Positions 8,480 to 17,233 of a stretch of 33,716 nt of DNA are shown piece after piece. The position numbers and the translations under genes are program-made. A model generated the notes under the pieces. It ran no database searches and was not told the DNA's origin. It saw only the letters and a program-made list of their open reading frames with translations. Positions within the stretch are counted from its first letter, which is position 1, and every line of letters begins with the position of its first letter. Source of the DNA: an uncultured Lachnospiraceae bacterium (lineage in GTDB: Bacteria > Bacillota > Clostridia > Lachnospirales > Lachnospiraceae); assembly GCA_947650155.1 (NCBI GenBank), contig CANSUS010000036.1, positions 1 through 33,716 on the forward strand, written 5' to 3'.

Positions 8480-9790
8480 ATGAAATTGATAGAATTAACA
8501 AAAGATACCATGCAAAATCTTTTAGAAGACTTATTAAAAAGAAGTCCCAATCAGTATGGCAGCTATGAAACAACAGTTGCCGATATTGTAAATCAGGTCA
8601 AAACGAAAGGGGATGAAGCTTTATTTGCTTTCACAAAGAAGTTTGACCACTGTGAATTAAATAAAAATACGATTGCCGTAACAAAAGAAGAGATTGAGAA
8701 AGCTTACGCAGAACTGGATAAAGATTTTATTGAAGTCATGAAAAAATCTGCTGAAAATATCCGTATTTTTCACGAAAAACAATTACGAAACAGCTGGATA
8801 GATACAAAAGAAGACGGTTCTATCTTAGGACAGCGCATTACTCCTCTTGAAAAAGTCGGCGTTTATGTTCCCGGTGGGAAAGCTGCCTATCCTTCCAGCG
8901 TATTAATGAATATTATTCCGGCTAAAACAGCCGGCGTGGAAACTATTATCATGACCACGCCTCCTGATCAAAACGGGAAAGTGAATGCCGGCACTTTAGC
9001 TGCCGCCGATATTGCAGGCGCGGATGTGATCTATAAAGCCGGCGGCGCACAGGCAGTCGCCGCTATGGCTTTTGGAACGGAAAGCATTCCCAAAGTGGAT
9101 AAAATCACCGGCCCCGGCAATATTTTTGTCGCACTTGCAAAAAAGGCCGTTTACGGCTATGTCAGTATTGATTCCATTGCCGGTCCAAGCGAAATCCTTG
9201 TACTTGCTGACGAAACGGCAAATCCCCGCTTTGTAGCTGCCGACCTGCTTTCTCAGGCAGAACACGACGAGCTGGCCTCTGCAATCCTGATTACGACAAG
9301 CAGGACTTTAGCCGATGCCGTATCCAGACAGGTGGAGGAATTTGTAAATCAGTTGTCCAGAGCTGATATTATGAAAAAATCTCTTGAAAATTATGGTTTT
9401 ATTCTTCTTGCGCCTACTATGGAAGACGCCGTCGCGGCAGCCAATGCAATTGCCTCGGAACACCTTGAAATCTTAACAAAGAATCCTTTCGAGACCATGA
9501 CAAAAATTAAAAATGCAGGCGCAATTTTCCTCGGAGAATATTCCTCCGAACCGCTCGGCGATTATTTTGCAGGACCGAATCATGTACTGCCGACAAACGG
9601 AACCGCAAGATTTTTCTCTCCGCTTAATGTAGACGATTTTCTGAAAAAGACCAGTATTATTTCTTACTCGAAAGAAGCGCTTTCAAAAGTACACGCCGAC
9701 ATTGAATTATTTGCAAGAAATGAAGGATTGACTGCACATGAAAATTCGATCAAAGTAAGATTTGAAGCAAATAGGAAGGCAGGAGAGTAA
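8480..9790 (+). CDS. hisD: histidinol dehydrogenase
   Basis: HisD carries out the last two oxidations of the pathway, L-histidinol to L-histidine, using NAD and a zinc ion. The 436-residue product has the expected landmarks: VYVPGGKAAYPSSVLM, the long KITGPGNIFVALAK segment, IAGPSEILVLAD, SQAEHDE with the zinc and catalytic histidines, and GPNHVLPTNGTARF followed by NVDDFLKKTS. Length is normal. It starts with ATG after an AGAGGTT ribosome site. hisB follows after four bases. Confidence 0.95.
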   Translation: MKLIELTKDTMQNLLEDLLKRSPNQYGSYETTVADIVNQVKTKGDEALFAFTKKFDHCELNKNTIAVTKEEIEKAYAELDKDFIEVMKKSAENIRIFHEKQLRNSWIDTKEDGSILGQRITPLEKVGVYVPGGKAAYPSSVLMNIIPAKTAGVETIIMTTPPDQNGKVNAGTLAAADIAGADVIYKAGGAQAVAAMAFGTESIPKVDKITGPGNIFVALAKKAVYGYVSIDSIAGPSEILVLADETANPRFVAADLLSQAEHDELASAILITTSRTLADAVSRQVEEFVNQLSRADIMKKSLENYGFILLAPTMEDAVAAANAIASEHLEILTKNPFETMTKIKNAGAIFLGEYSSEPLGDYFAGPNHVLPTNGTARFFSPLNVDDFLKKTSIISYSKEALSKVHADIELFARNEGLTAHENSIKVRFEANRKAGE

Positions 9791-9794
9791 ACAA

Positions 9795-10382
9795 ATGGCA
9801 CGAAACACGATAGTAGAGCGCAAAACAAAAGAAACAGATATTTCACTGATCTTAAATATCGACGGAATGGGAAAAGGAGAAATCCAGACAGGAATCGGTT
9901 TCTTTGACCACATGCTTGAGGGATTTGCCAGGCATGGTTTCTTTGATTTAAAGTGCAGGGTAAAGGGAGATTTGTGTGTAGACGGACACCATACGGTAGA
10001 AGATACGGGAATTGTACTTGGAACAGCCATCCGGCAGGCGCTTGGTAATAAAGAGGGCATTTCCCGTTATGGCTCCTTCCTCCTTCCTATGGACGAAACA
10101 TTAGTCCTCTGCGCCATAGACTTATGCGGGCGTCCTTATTTTTGCTTCGATTGTGAATTTTCTTCCGACAGAGTGGGAGAATTGGATACCCAGCTTGTAA
10201 GAGAATTTTTTTATGCAGTTTCTTACAGCGCTGCAATGAATCTTCACATTAAAGTTTTATCAGGAATGAACGACCATCACAAGATCGAAGCGATGTTTAA
10301 AGCGTTTGCCAAGGCGCTTGACATGGCCGCCGCAAAAGACCCCCGCATTACAGACGTTTTAAGTACAAAGGGCAGTTTATAA
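9795..10382 (+). CDS. hisB: imidazoleglycerol-phosphate dehydratase
   Basis: HisB dehydrates imidazole glycerol phosphate to imidazole acetol phosphate. This is the monofunctional dehydratase (195 residues) without the histidinol-phosphatase half seen in enterobacteria. Both metal-binding histidine motifs are present: DGHHTVEDTG and NDHHKIEAMFKAFAKAL, with FFDHMLEGFARHG earlier. I chose ATG 9795 (MARNTIVERKT) because an AGGAG site lies 9 bases upstream and the family begins there. The frame is open 11 codons further upstream, but that would overlap hisD without a ribosome site. The gene giving histidinol-phosphatase activity is not in the window. Confidence 0.94.
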   Translation: MARNTIVERKTKETDISLILNIDGMGKGEIQTGIGFFDHMLEGFARHGFFDLKCRVKGDLCVDGHHTVEDTGIVLGTAIRQALGNKEGISRYGSFLLPMDETLVLCAIDLCGRPYFCFDCEFSSDRVGELDTQLVREFFYAVSYSAAMNLHIKVLSGMNDHHKIEAMFKAFAKALDMAAAKDPRITDVLSTKGSL

Positions 10383-10403
10383 CAGGATGGAAGGGAAAAG
10401 GAA

Positions 10404-11681
10404 ATGAAACAATATCAGGTTAAGAAATTAGAAAAACCCATTTCATATAAGGTGGAGATTCCAGGTTCCAAAAGTATTACCAATCGTGCATTATTACTGG
10501 CTTCTATGGCAGATGGAGAAAGTACGTTACGTCATGTGCTTTTCAGCGATGATTCCAGATCTTTTTTAGATTGTCTGGAAAAGCTGGGATACAAACTTTA
10601 CATCAATGAAAAAGAACAGATTGTTAAAATCAACGGCGGCGTTCCATGCAAAAAAGCCGCTATTCATGTCAGAAGCGCCGGTACAACGGCACGCTTTTTA
10701 ACCGCGTTTCTGGCAGCAACCGGGGGAGAATACGAAATTCTTGCCTCTGACCAGATGGCAAAACGCCCAATGAAGCCGTTATGTGAAACGCTTGAAAAAC
10801 TTGGAGTAGAATTTGAATATCATGGTGAGGCATATCACCTTCCTTTTCTTCTGAAAGGGAAAGGAAGCGCCGGAGGAGAGGTTGACCTGTTTGCAGAGCA
10901 GAGCAGTCAGTTTCTCAGCGCTTTATTAATGACGGGACATCTTTACGAAAACGGTCTTACCGTTCATCACATCGGAAACGAAATTGCCAAACCTTATATC
11001 GATATGACTATAAAAATGATAGAACAATTTGGCGGCGCTGTTAAAAAAGAAGACCAGACTTACCGCATTCTTCCTTTCGGAAACTATAAACCGCTCGATT
11101 ATCGGATTGAGCCGGATGTTTCAGGAGCCTGTTATTTCTTTGCAATGGCGGTTTTAACCGGCGGCAGTATTACGGTAAAAGACGTACATTTCAATTCTTT
11201 ACAGGGTGATATCGGATTTTTAAATATTCTCAGACAGTTAGGCGCTGTCATAAAAGACACCGAAGAGGGCATTACGTTAACAGGTCCTGAAAACGGCTGT
11301 TATAATGGAATTGATGTGGATCTGAACGACTGTTCAGACCAGACAATGACTTTAGCAGCGCTTGCAGTATTTGCAAAAACGCCGACTGTTATCCGCAACA
11401 TCGGTCATATCCGGCTGCAGGAATCTGACAGAATCCAGGCAATCGTCACACAGTTAAAAAAGATAGGAATTCAGTGCGGCGAAACAAAGGATTCCATTAC
11501 CGTTTATCCTGGTAATCCATGTCCCGCCCTCATTGACACTTATAATGACCACAGAATGGCTATGGCATTTTCACTGATCGGATTAAGGGCAGAAGGGATT
11601 ATTATTGATAATCCTGACTGTACTGCTAAAACCTTTGAAAACTATTTTGAATTATTGGATGAAATTTACAGAGAGGAATAA
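10404..11681 (+). CDS. aroA: 3-phosphoshikimate 1-carboxyvinyltransferase (EPSP synthase)
   Basis: EPSP synthase joins shikimate-3-phosphate and phosphoenolpyruvate in the chorismate pathway. The 425-residue protein shows PGSKSITNRALLLASMA near the N-terminus, RSAGTTARFLTAFLA (PEP-binding region), AEQSSQFLSALLM, the LQESDRI motif and YNDHRMAMAFSLIGLRAEG near the C-terminus. All are features of the family. Its place between hisB and hisIE is unusual, because shikimate genes normally sit with other aro genes. aroB of the same pathway is about 20 kb away at 31815. Spacing (21 bases after hisB, 6 before hisIE) and direction indicate it is transcribed with the his genes. A GGAAAAGG site precedes the ATG. 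Confidence 0.95.
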   Translation: MKQYQVKKLEKPISYKVEIPGSKSITNRALLLASMADGESTLRHVLFSDDSRSFLDCLEKLGYKLYINEKEQIVKINGGVPCKKAAIHVRSAGTTARFLTAFLAATGGEYEILASDQMAKRPMKPLCETLEKLGVEFEYHGEAYHLPFLLKGKGSAGGEVDLFAEQSSQFLSALLMTGHLYENGLTVHHIGNEIAKPYIDMTIKMIEQFGGAVKKEDQTYRILPFGNYKPLDYRIEPDVSGACYFFAMAVLTGGSITVKDVHFNSLQGDIGFLNILRQLGAVIKDTEEGITLTGPENGCYNGIDVDLNDCSDQTMTLAALAVFAKTPTVIRNIGHIRLQESDRIQAIVTQLKKIGIQCGETKDSITVYPGNPCPALIDTYNDHRMAMAFSLIGLRAEGIIIDNPDCTAKTFENYFELLDEIYREE

Positions 11682-11687
11682 AAAACA

Positions 11688-12974
11688 GTGATGCAGCAGA
11701 AAAAATTTATCCCCTGCATTTATCTTTTACAGGGGAAAGCAGTAAAAGACCTTAAAGATAAAACGATTATCAGCATGAACCCGGTAGAACTTGCAAAATA
11801 TTATGACAACAACGGAGCAGATTCCCTTATCATTTTTGATCTTTCAAAAGGAGATACAGAGCATGAAACCGCTTTGGATATGATTAAGGCAATCTGCGCA
11901 TCTGTTGAAATTCCCGTAACAGGCGCCGGAAATGTTCATCGGATGGAAGACATCAAAAAACTGCTTTATGCCGGCTGCAGACAGGCGGCCTTAAATTACA
12001 GCAAAGCAGAAAATATCGCCATTACGGAAGAAGTTTCCTTAAAATTCGGAAAAGAAAAAATTGCCGTATGTTATAATGGCGCAGACGCTATTCATGAGCA
12101 TAAAGACCTGATTGAAAATTATGTAGGCGAACTTATTCTCGTGAATAAAGCGGCGATCAGAGAATCTTATTTTGCCTGCAGTATTCCGACTATTATTTCC
12201 TTACCGGAAGTTTCCCTTGATAAACTTTTTGAGATCCTGGGAAACGCCTCCGTCTCCGGAATCACGGGCAATGCAGTAAACGATAACGCAAAGGAGATCA
12301 CTGCTATGAAAACCATGTGTAAGAGTAATGGAATTGCAGTACATATGACAGAACCGTCCCTTACCTGGAATGATTTTAAATTAAACTCCGACGGCATGCT
12401 TCCGGTCGTAGTTCAGGATTATAAAACGGATCAGGTACTTCAGGTTGCCTATATGAACGAAGAAGCTTTCCAAAATACAATCCGTACAGGCAAAATGACC
12501 TATTACAGCCGAAGCCGCAATACGTTGTGGGTTAAGGGTGAAACCAGCGGTCATTTTCAATATATGAAATCCCTGACAGCCGACTGTGATAAAGACACTC
12601 TTTTGGCAAAAGTATCTCAGGTTGGAGCCGCCTGCCATACCGGAAGGTATAGTTGTTTCTTTAACGAAGTAATTCCCGGCGAATATGACAATGCGAATCC
12701 GCTGAAAGTATTTGAAGAGGTGCTTTCTGTTATCAAAGACAGAAAAGTCAATCCCAAAGAGGGTTCTTATACCAATTATCTGTTTGATAAGGGAATTGAT
12801 AAAATTTTGAAGAAACTGGGGGAAGAAGCAACGGAAATCGTCATTGCCGCCAAAAACCCAAATGCCAATGAGATCAAATATGAGATCAGTGATTTTCTTT
12901 ATCACATGATGGTACTCATGGTGGAAAAAGGCGTAACATGGGAAGAGATCACGGAGGAACTGGCAAACCGTTAA
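11688..12974 (+). CDS. hisIE: HisIE with an extra N-terminal degenerate HisA/HisF-like domain
   Basis: The C-terminal half is bifunctional HisIE, which hydrolyses phosphoribosyl-ATP and opens the phosphoribosyl-AMP ring. HisI spans about residues 237-340 (QDYKTDQVLQVAYMN, TADCDKDTLL and ACHTGRYSCFF, the metal-binding part). HisE spans about 355-428 (KILKKLGEEATEIVIAAKN, DFLYHMMVLM). Residues 1 to about 225 resemble the HisA/HisF barrel: KFIPCIYLLQGKAVKD, PVELAKYYDNNGADSLIIFD and MEDIKKLLYAGC. The first-strand catalytic Asp of those enzymes (CLDV or AIDL) is Tyr here (CIYL). The second catalytic Asp region reads IAVCYNGAD, and the TSIDRDGT segment is not seen. I infer that the barrel is inactive. 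Start is GTG 11688 or ATG 11691; an AGAGGA site lies 10 or 13 bases upstream. Confidence 0.88.
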   Translation: MMQQKKFIPCIYLLQGKAVKDLKDKTIISMNPVELAKYYDNNGADSLIIFDLSKGDTEHETALDMIKAICASVEIPVTGAGNVHRMEDIKKLLYAGCRQAALNYSKAENIAITEEVSLKFGKEKIAVCYNGADAIHEHKDLIENYVGELILVNKAAIRESYFACSIPTIISLPEVSLDKLFEILGNASVSGITGNAVNDNAKEITAMKTMCKSNGIAVHMTEPSLTWNDFKLNSDGMLPVVVQDYKTDQVLQVAYMNEEAFQNTIRTGKMTYYSRSRNTLWVKGETSGHFQYMKSLTADCDKDTLLAKVSQVGAACHTGRYSCFFNEVIPGEYDNANPLKVFEEVLSVIKDRKVNPKEGSYTNYLFDKGIDKILKKLGEEATEIVIAAKNPNANEIKYEISDFLYHMMVLMVEKGVTWEEITEELANR

Positions 12975-13035
12975 GTATTTTTATGGGATATGCATCATAG
13001 GATAATAATATAAAAAATAAGGTCGGTGAAACTTG

Positions 13036-13416
13036 ATGGATCATATCTCTACAGATACAAAATTAAAACTTGTACAAATGATACGAAATGAAAATCAGGA
13101 AAACCGTATGAAAATGCGTTCCAGAGAACAACTGATCAATTCCGGTTATCATAGCGGTTCTTATCGTGAGAATGCCTTTCAGAGAAGCGCATTCTCCGGC
13201 AATGCATTCTCTGAACAGGAAGCTCACCCTTTTTGGGGGTTAAGGCTTCGGATCGGCGCCGCGTTCCTTCTTTTTCTGGGTTTTCTTTTTTTGGATTATA
13301 CAGGCGTGAAAATGGGTAGTATCGGTGCGGGAGAAATCGTTTCCTGGATCAATAAGGAAATTGACATAAATTCCATTGATTTTATTGAAAATCTCACTTA
13401 TACTTTATCTGAATAA
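13036..13416 (+). CDS. unknown small single-pass membrane protein
   Basis: I do not recognise this 126-residue protein. The first 65 residues are polar and rich in Arg, Asn, Ser and Gln (SGYHSGSYRENAFQRSAFSG). One membrane segment follows at about residues 73-92 (GAAFLLFLGFLFLDYTGV), then about 35 residues containing an acidic stretch, which the positive-inside rule would place outside the cell. ATG 13036 is preferred over the adjacent TTG 13033 because GGTGA is better spaced from it. It lies 61 bases after hisIE and 33 bases before a radical-SAM gene, so it could belong to either transcript. No terminator is visible on either side. Confidence 0.65.
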   Translation: MDHISTDTKLKLVQMIRNENQENRMKMRSREQLINSGYHSGSYRENAFQRSAFSGNAFSEQEAHPFWGLRLRIGAAFLLFLGFLFLDYTGVKMGSIGAGEIVSWINKEIDINSIDFIENLTYTLSE

Positions 13417-13449
13417 AAGAGAAAGTAAACATAAGAACAGGAGAAGTAC

Positions 13450-15342
13450 ATGGTAAAACCGGCATTATCAGATGAAATATTATTAAAAATAGAAAAACCG
13501 GCGCGTTATATCGGTAATGAAGTAAACAGCGTCGTAAAAGACAAAGAACAGGTGGACATCCGTTTTGCAATGTGCTTTCCTGATGTCTATGAAATCGGAA
13601 TGTCTCATTTGGGAATCCAGATTATTTATGATCTTTTAAACCGCTTTGAAGATACCTGGTGTGAACGTGTCTATTCACCGTGGACAGATCTGGATCAGAT
13701 TATGCGTAAGGAAAAAATCCCGCTTTTTGCCCTGGAATCTCAGGAACCAATCAGAGAATTTGATTTTCTTGGGATTACGCTTCAGTACGAAATGTGTTAT
13801 ACCAACGTTTTACAGATTTTGGACCTTTCAGGGATTCCTTTTTATGCAGTCGACAGAACGGAGGCGGATCCTATTGTAATAGGCGGCGGCCCATGCAGCT
13901 ATAATCCTGAGCCGATCGCAGACTTTTTCGATATATTTTACATCGGAGAAGGGGAAACCATGTATCGGAAACTGCTCGATACTTATAAAGAAAATAAAAG
14001 AAACGGCGGTTCCAGAGAAGACTTTCTCTATCAGGCTGCCAAACTTCCCGGTATGTATGTTCCCCGTTTTTATGAAGTGACTTACAAAGAAGATGGAACA
14101 ATCGCTTCCTTTTTACCTGTAAAAGAGGACATCCCTGAAACAATCGTAAAAGAATTGGTCACGGATCTGTCAGAAACCTCTTATCCCGAAAAGCCCGTTG
14201 TCCCTTTTATCAAAGTCACGCAGGACAGAGTCGTACTGGAGATTCAAAGGGGCTGTATCCGCGGCTGTCGTTTCTGTCAGGCAGGACAGATTTACCGTCC
14301 GGTGAGAGAACGGAATGCAGAGGTATTAAAAAAATATGCGCTGACCCTGTTAAAGAACACGGGGCATGAAGAAATATCCTTAAGTTCTCTAAGTTCCAGT
14401 GATTATTCGCAGTTAGAAGAGTTGATTTTCTTTTTAATCGAAGAGTGTGCGCGTAAAAAAATAAATATTTCCCTCCCTTCCTTAAGAATCGATTCGTTTT
14501 CTTTGGATATCATGAGCAAGGTTCAGGATGTGAAGAAGAGCAGTCTTACTTTTGCGCCCGAAGCGGGAAGCCAAAGGCTCAGAAATGTCATCAATAAAGG
14601 ATTGACTGAAGAAGTCATTTTAAAAGGCGCCGCTTTGGCCTTTGAGGGAGGATGGAGCCGGGTAAAACTTTATTTTATGCTTGGCCTTCCTACCGAGACG
14701 GAGGAAGATATCAGAGGCATCGCTGAGCTTTCCAATAAGATTGCCGCCGTTTTTTATGAAACGGTTCCAAAAGAAAAAAGAAACGGTAAAGTTCAAATTG
14801 TAACAAGTACTTCGTTTTTTATTCCAAAGCCTTTTACGCCTTTCCAGTGGAGTCCTATGAACACGAAAGAAGAGTTGATTGAAAAGGCTTATCTGACAAA
14901 AAAAGCCGTTACGGAACAGCTGAATCAGAAAAGTATCAAATATAACTGGCACGAAGCAGATGTCAGTATTTTAGAAGGTGTCTTTGCAAGAGGCGACAGA
15001 AAAACAGCAAAGGTCATTTTAAAAGCTTATGAGAAGGGATGTCTGTTTGATTCCTGGAGCGAATATTTCCACAACGATCTATGGATGGAAGCCTTTCAGG
15101 AATGCGGTGTTTCTATTGATTTTTATACTACAAGAACAAGATCAGCAGACGAAATTTTCCCCTGGGATTTTCTGGACTGCGGCGTTACAAAAGAGTTCTT
15201 GAAACGGGAATGGGTAAAAGCGCAAAAAGAAGAAGTATCCCCCAATTGTAAAATGCAATGTCAGGGATGCGGGGCAAACCGCTTTAAAAGCGGTATCTGT
15301 ATGGAAAAAGGACAGGAACAAAAAGATGAAACTCAGGATTAA
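13450..15342 (+). CDS. TIGR03960-family radical SAM protein
   Basis: A 630-residue radical-SAM enzyme of the family whose genes are found next to, or fused with, the TIGR03936/DUF2344 protein, exactly as here. The N-terminal 200 residues include IRFAMCFPDVYEIGMSHLG and DPIVIGGGPCSYNPEP, resembling a B12-binding-like domain. The Fe-S cluster motif is C269-x3-C273-x2-C276 in RGCIRGCRFCQAGQIYRP. LTFAPEAGSQRLRNVINKG is a later conserved block. The C-terminus has a CKMQCQGCGANRFKSGIC cysteine cluster that may bind a second metal centre. The reaction is not established; a tRNA- or ribosome-related role is suggested by its neighbours (inference). Its end overlaps the next gene by 17 bases. Confidence 0.87.
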   Translation: MVKPALSDEILLKIEKPARYIGNEVNSVVKDKEQVDIRFAMCFPDVYEIGMSHLGIQIIYDLLNRFEDTWCERVYSPWTDLDQIMRKEKIPLFALESQEPIREFDFLGITLQYEMCYTNVLQILDLSGIPFYAVDRTEADPIVIGGGPCSYNPEPIADFFDIFYIGEGETMYRKLLDTYKENKRNGGSREDFLYQAAKLPGMYVPRFYEVTYKEDGTIASFLPVKEDIPETIVKELVTDLSETSYPEKPVVPFIKVTQDRVVLEIQRGCIRGCRFCQAGQIYRPVRERNAEVLKKYALTLLKNTGHEEISLSSLSSSDYSQLEELIFFLIEECARKKINISLPSLRIDSFSLDIMSKVQDVKKSSLTFAPEAGSQRLRNVINKGLTEEVILKGAALAFEGGWSRVKLYFMLGLPTETEEDIRGIAELSNKIAAVFYETVPKEKRNGKVQIVTSTSFFIPKPFTPFQWSPMNTKEELIEKAYLTKKAVTEQLNQKSIKYNWHEADVSILEGVFARGDRKTAKVILKAYEKGCLFDSWSEYFHNDLWMEAFQECGVSIDFYTTRTRSADEIFPWDFLDCGVTKEFLKREWVKAQKEEVSPNCKMQCQGCGANRFKSGICMEKGQEQKDETQD

Positions 15343-16027
15343 ATTTACCAAATCGGGCGTCATGAAATTTATCGGGCATTTGGATGTTATGAGATATTTT
15401 CAAAAAGCAATGAGGCGGGCTGAAATCGATATATCCTATACTACCGGATTCAGTCCCCATCAGATCATGTCTTTTGCCGCGCCTTTAGGCGTAGGCTTAG
15501 AAAGTAACGGGGAATATTTTGATATAGAAGCCGATTCCGTTACAAACGGTAATGATATGAAAGACCGGCTGAATGCCGTTATGGTGGACGGGATGCACAT
15601 AGAAAGTATACGCCTGCTTCCGGAAAATGCAGGAAATGCAATGGCAAGCGTTGCAGCGGCAAAATACACCATCCTTTTTGATTCTTCTTTTTCATGTCCT
15701 TTTGACCTTGAAAATGCAGTAAACATTTTTATGGCGCAGGAAAGCATTTCCGTAACCAAACAGACAAAAAGAAATGTAAAAGAAATGGATTTGAAGCCAT
15801 ATATTTACGAAATGACTGTAAAAGACGGCGTGATCTTCCTTTTGGTAAACGCAAGCAGTTCAGGGAATATTAAACCCGGTCTTGTTATGGAAACTCTTTT
15901 TAAAGAAAACGGACAAACACTTCCTGAATCTGCATTAAAAATTACAAGACAGGATACCTACACAAATACCGGCACGGAGGACGCTCCTGTTTTTATTCCA
16001 TTAGAGGATATCGGATATGAGTTCTGA
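15326..16027 (+). CDS. TIGR03936/DUF2344 family protein
   Basis: A 233-residue partner of the radical-SAM protein encoded just upstream. The N-terminus matches the family well: RIKFTKSGVMKFIGHLDVMR, then a GFSPHQIMSFAAPLGVGLES segment. In other bacteria this domain is fused to the C-terminus of the TIGR03960 protein. Here the two are separate frames that overlap by 17 bases, so they are very likely translated together and act together. Its end overlaps the RNase G gene by 11 bases. The biochemical role is unknown. The ATG was kept because the family's conserved sequence begins at once after it. Confidence 0.85.
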   Translation: MKLRIKFTKSGVMKFIGHLDVMRYFQKAMRRAEIDISYTTGFSPHQIMSFAAPLGVGLESNGEYFDIEADSVTNGNDMKDRLNAVMVDGMHIESIRLLPENAGNAMASVAAAKYTILFDSSFSCPFDLENAVNIFMAQESISVTKQTKRNVKEMDLKPYIYEMTVKDGVIFLLVNASSSGNIKPGLVMETLFKENGQTLPESALKITRQDTYTNTGTEDAPVFIPLEDIGYEF

Positions 16028-17222
16028 AAAGGGAAAACTTTTACTTACGCTTTATAAAAATAAAATACTCTCCCTGCTGATCAGAGATAACAGGCTCTTA
16101 GGCGCAGATGTCATTTCCCCGGAAAACAATCTGTTAAATGATATTTACATTGGAAAAGTAACTAACATCGTGAAAAATATAGACGCGGCGTTTGTCGAAA
16201 TCTTCCCCGGGCAGATCTGCTTTCTTCCCCTGAAAGAATGTCAGAATGCCGTTTTGGTAAACCGCACTTATGACGGGAGACTGCTCGCAGGTGATGAGAT
16301 CATTGTACAGGTAATAAAGGAAGCCGTTAAAACGAAACAGCCTGTTCTTTCCGCCAACCTATCTTTTACGGGAATATACTGCGTCGTTACCACCGGGAAA
16401 AGACACATGGGTTTTTCCTCCAGACTCACCGAAGAGCAAAAATCGGATTTAAGGGAATATATCGATACAATTAGAAAAAGCTTAAACAGAGAAGAATTTG
16501 GGTATGTATTTCGTACAGACTGCAGGGAATTGGATGGAAATTATGAAATATTGCAGGAAGAGCTGGAATCCTTAACCAGACAGGCTGCACATACTTTAAA
16601 AACAGCAATGTACCAAACGTGCTACAGCAGACTTTATGCCGCATCCATTGATTCCGCCGATTCTCCTATCAGGAAATCCTGTCTGGTTTCCTCCTATTAT
16701 CAGTCCGAATATGAGGAAATCATAACAGACGACCGGGAAATCTATGAAAAGCTTTGCAGCCTCAGTACGCTTTCTAAAAAAATTCGTTTCTATGAAGATA
16801 ATATGCTGCCTCTGCAAAAACTTTATTGTGTGGAAACCAGACTTGCCGAAGCGCTCTCTAAAAATGTATGGCTGAAATCCGGAGGTTATCTCGTAATTGA
16901 ACCAACGGAAGCTCTGACTGTAATCGATGTAAATACCGGAAAATCCATTGCTGGGAAAAACGCAGAAGAGCATTTCTTTAAGATCAATCTGGAAGCTGCA
17001 AAAGAAATCGCCATACAGATACGCCTTCGCAATATATCCGGTATCATTTTGATCGATTTTATCAATATGGATTCTGACGAAAGAAAAGAAAAACTCCTTG
17101 CAAAATTAAAATCCTTTTTAAAAGAAGACCATATAAAAACCGATGTTATCGATATTACAGGTCTTGGACTTGTTGAAATTACAAGAAAAAAGAAAAATAA
17201 GCCTCTTTGGGAGCTGTTATAA
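16017..17222 (+). CDS. rng: ribonuclease E/G family endoribonuclease, short form
   Basis: An RNase E/G-type single-strand endoribonuclease involved in rRNA maturation and mRNA decay. The 401-residue protein has an S1-like RNA-binding domain (about residues 35-125, NDIYIGKVTNIVKNIDAAFVEI). The catalytic DNase-I-like part follows, with both metal-binding aspartates: D304 in LTVIDVNTG and D347 in GIILIDFINM. It stops at ITRKKKNKPLWELL, where E. coli RNase G would continue into the CPxC zinc-link and a C-terminal domain. The zinc-link cysteines that hold the RNase E/G dimer are therefore absent. There is no sign of a frameshift after the stop, since a ribosome site and a new gene follow at once. 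It overlaps the upstream gene by 11 bases. Confidence 0.86.
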   Translation: MSSEKGKLLLTLYKNKILSLLIRDNRLLGADVISPENNLLNDIYIGKVTNIVKNIDAAFVEIFPGQICFLPLKECQNAVLVNRTYDGRLLAGDEIIVQVIKEAVKTKQPVLSANLSFTGIYCVVTTGKRHMGFSSRLTEEQKSDLREYIDTIRKSLNREEFGYVFRTDCRELDGNYEILQEELESLTRQAAHTLKTAMYQTCYSRLYAASIDSADSPIRKSCLVSSYYQSEYEEIITDDREIYEKLCSLSTLSKKIRFYEDNMLPLQKLYCVETRLAEALSKNVWLKSGGYLVIEPTEALTVIDVNTGKSIAGKNAEEHFFKINLEAAKEIAIQIRLRNISGIILIDFINMDSDERKEKLLAKLKSFLKEDHIKTDVIDITGLGLVEITRKKKNKPLWELL

Positions 17223-17233
17223 AGGAGTCTGAT

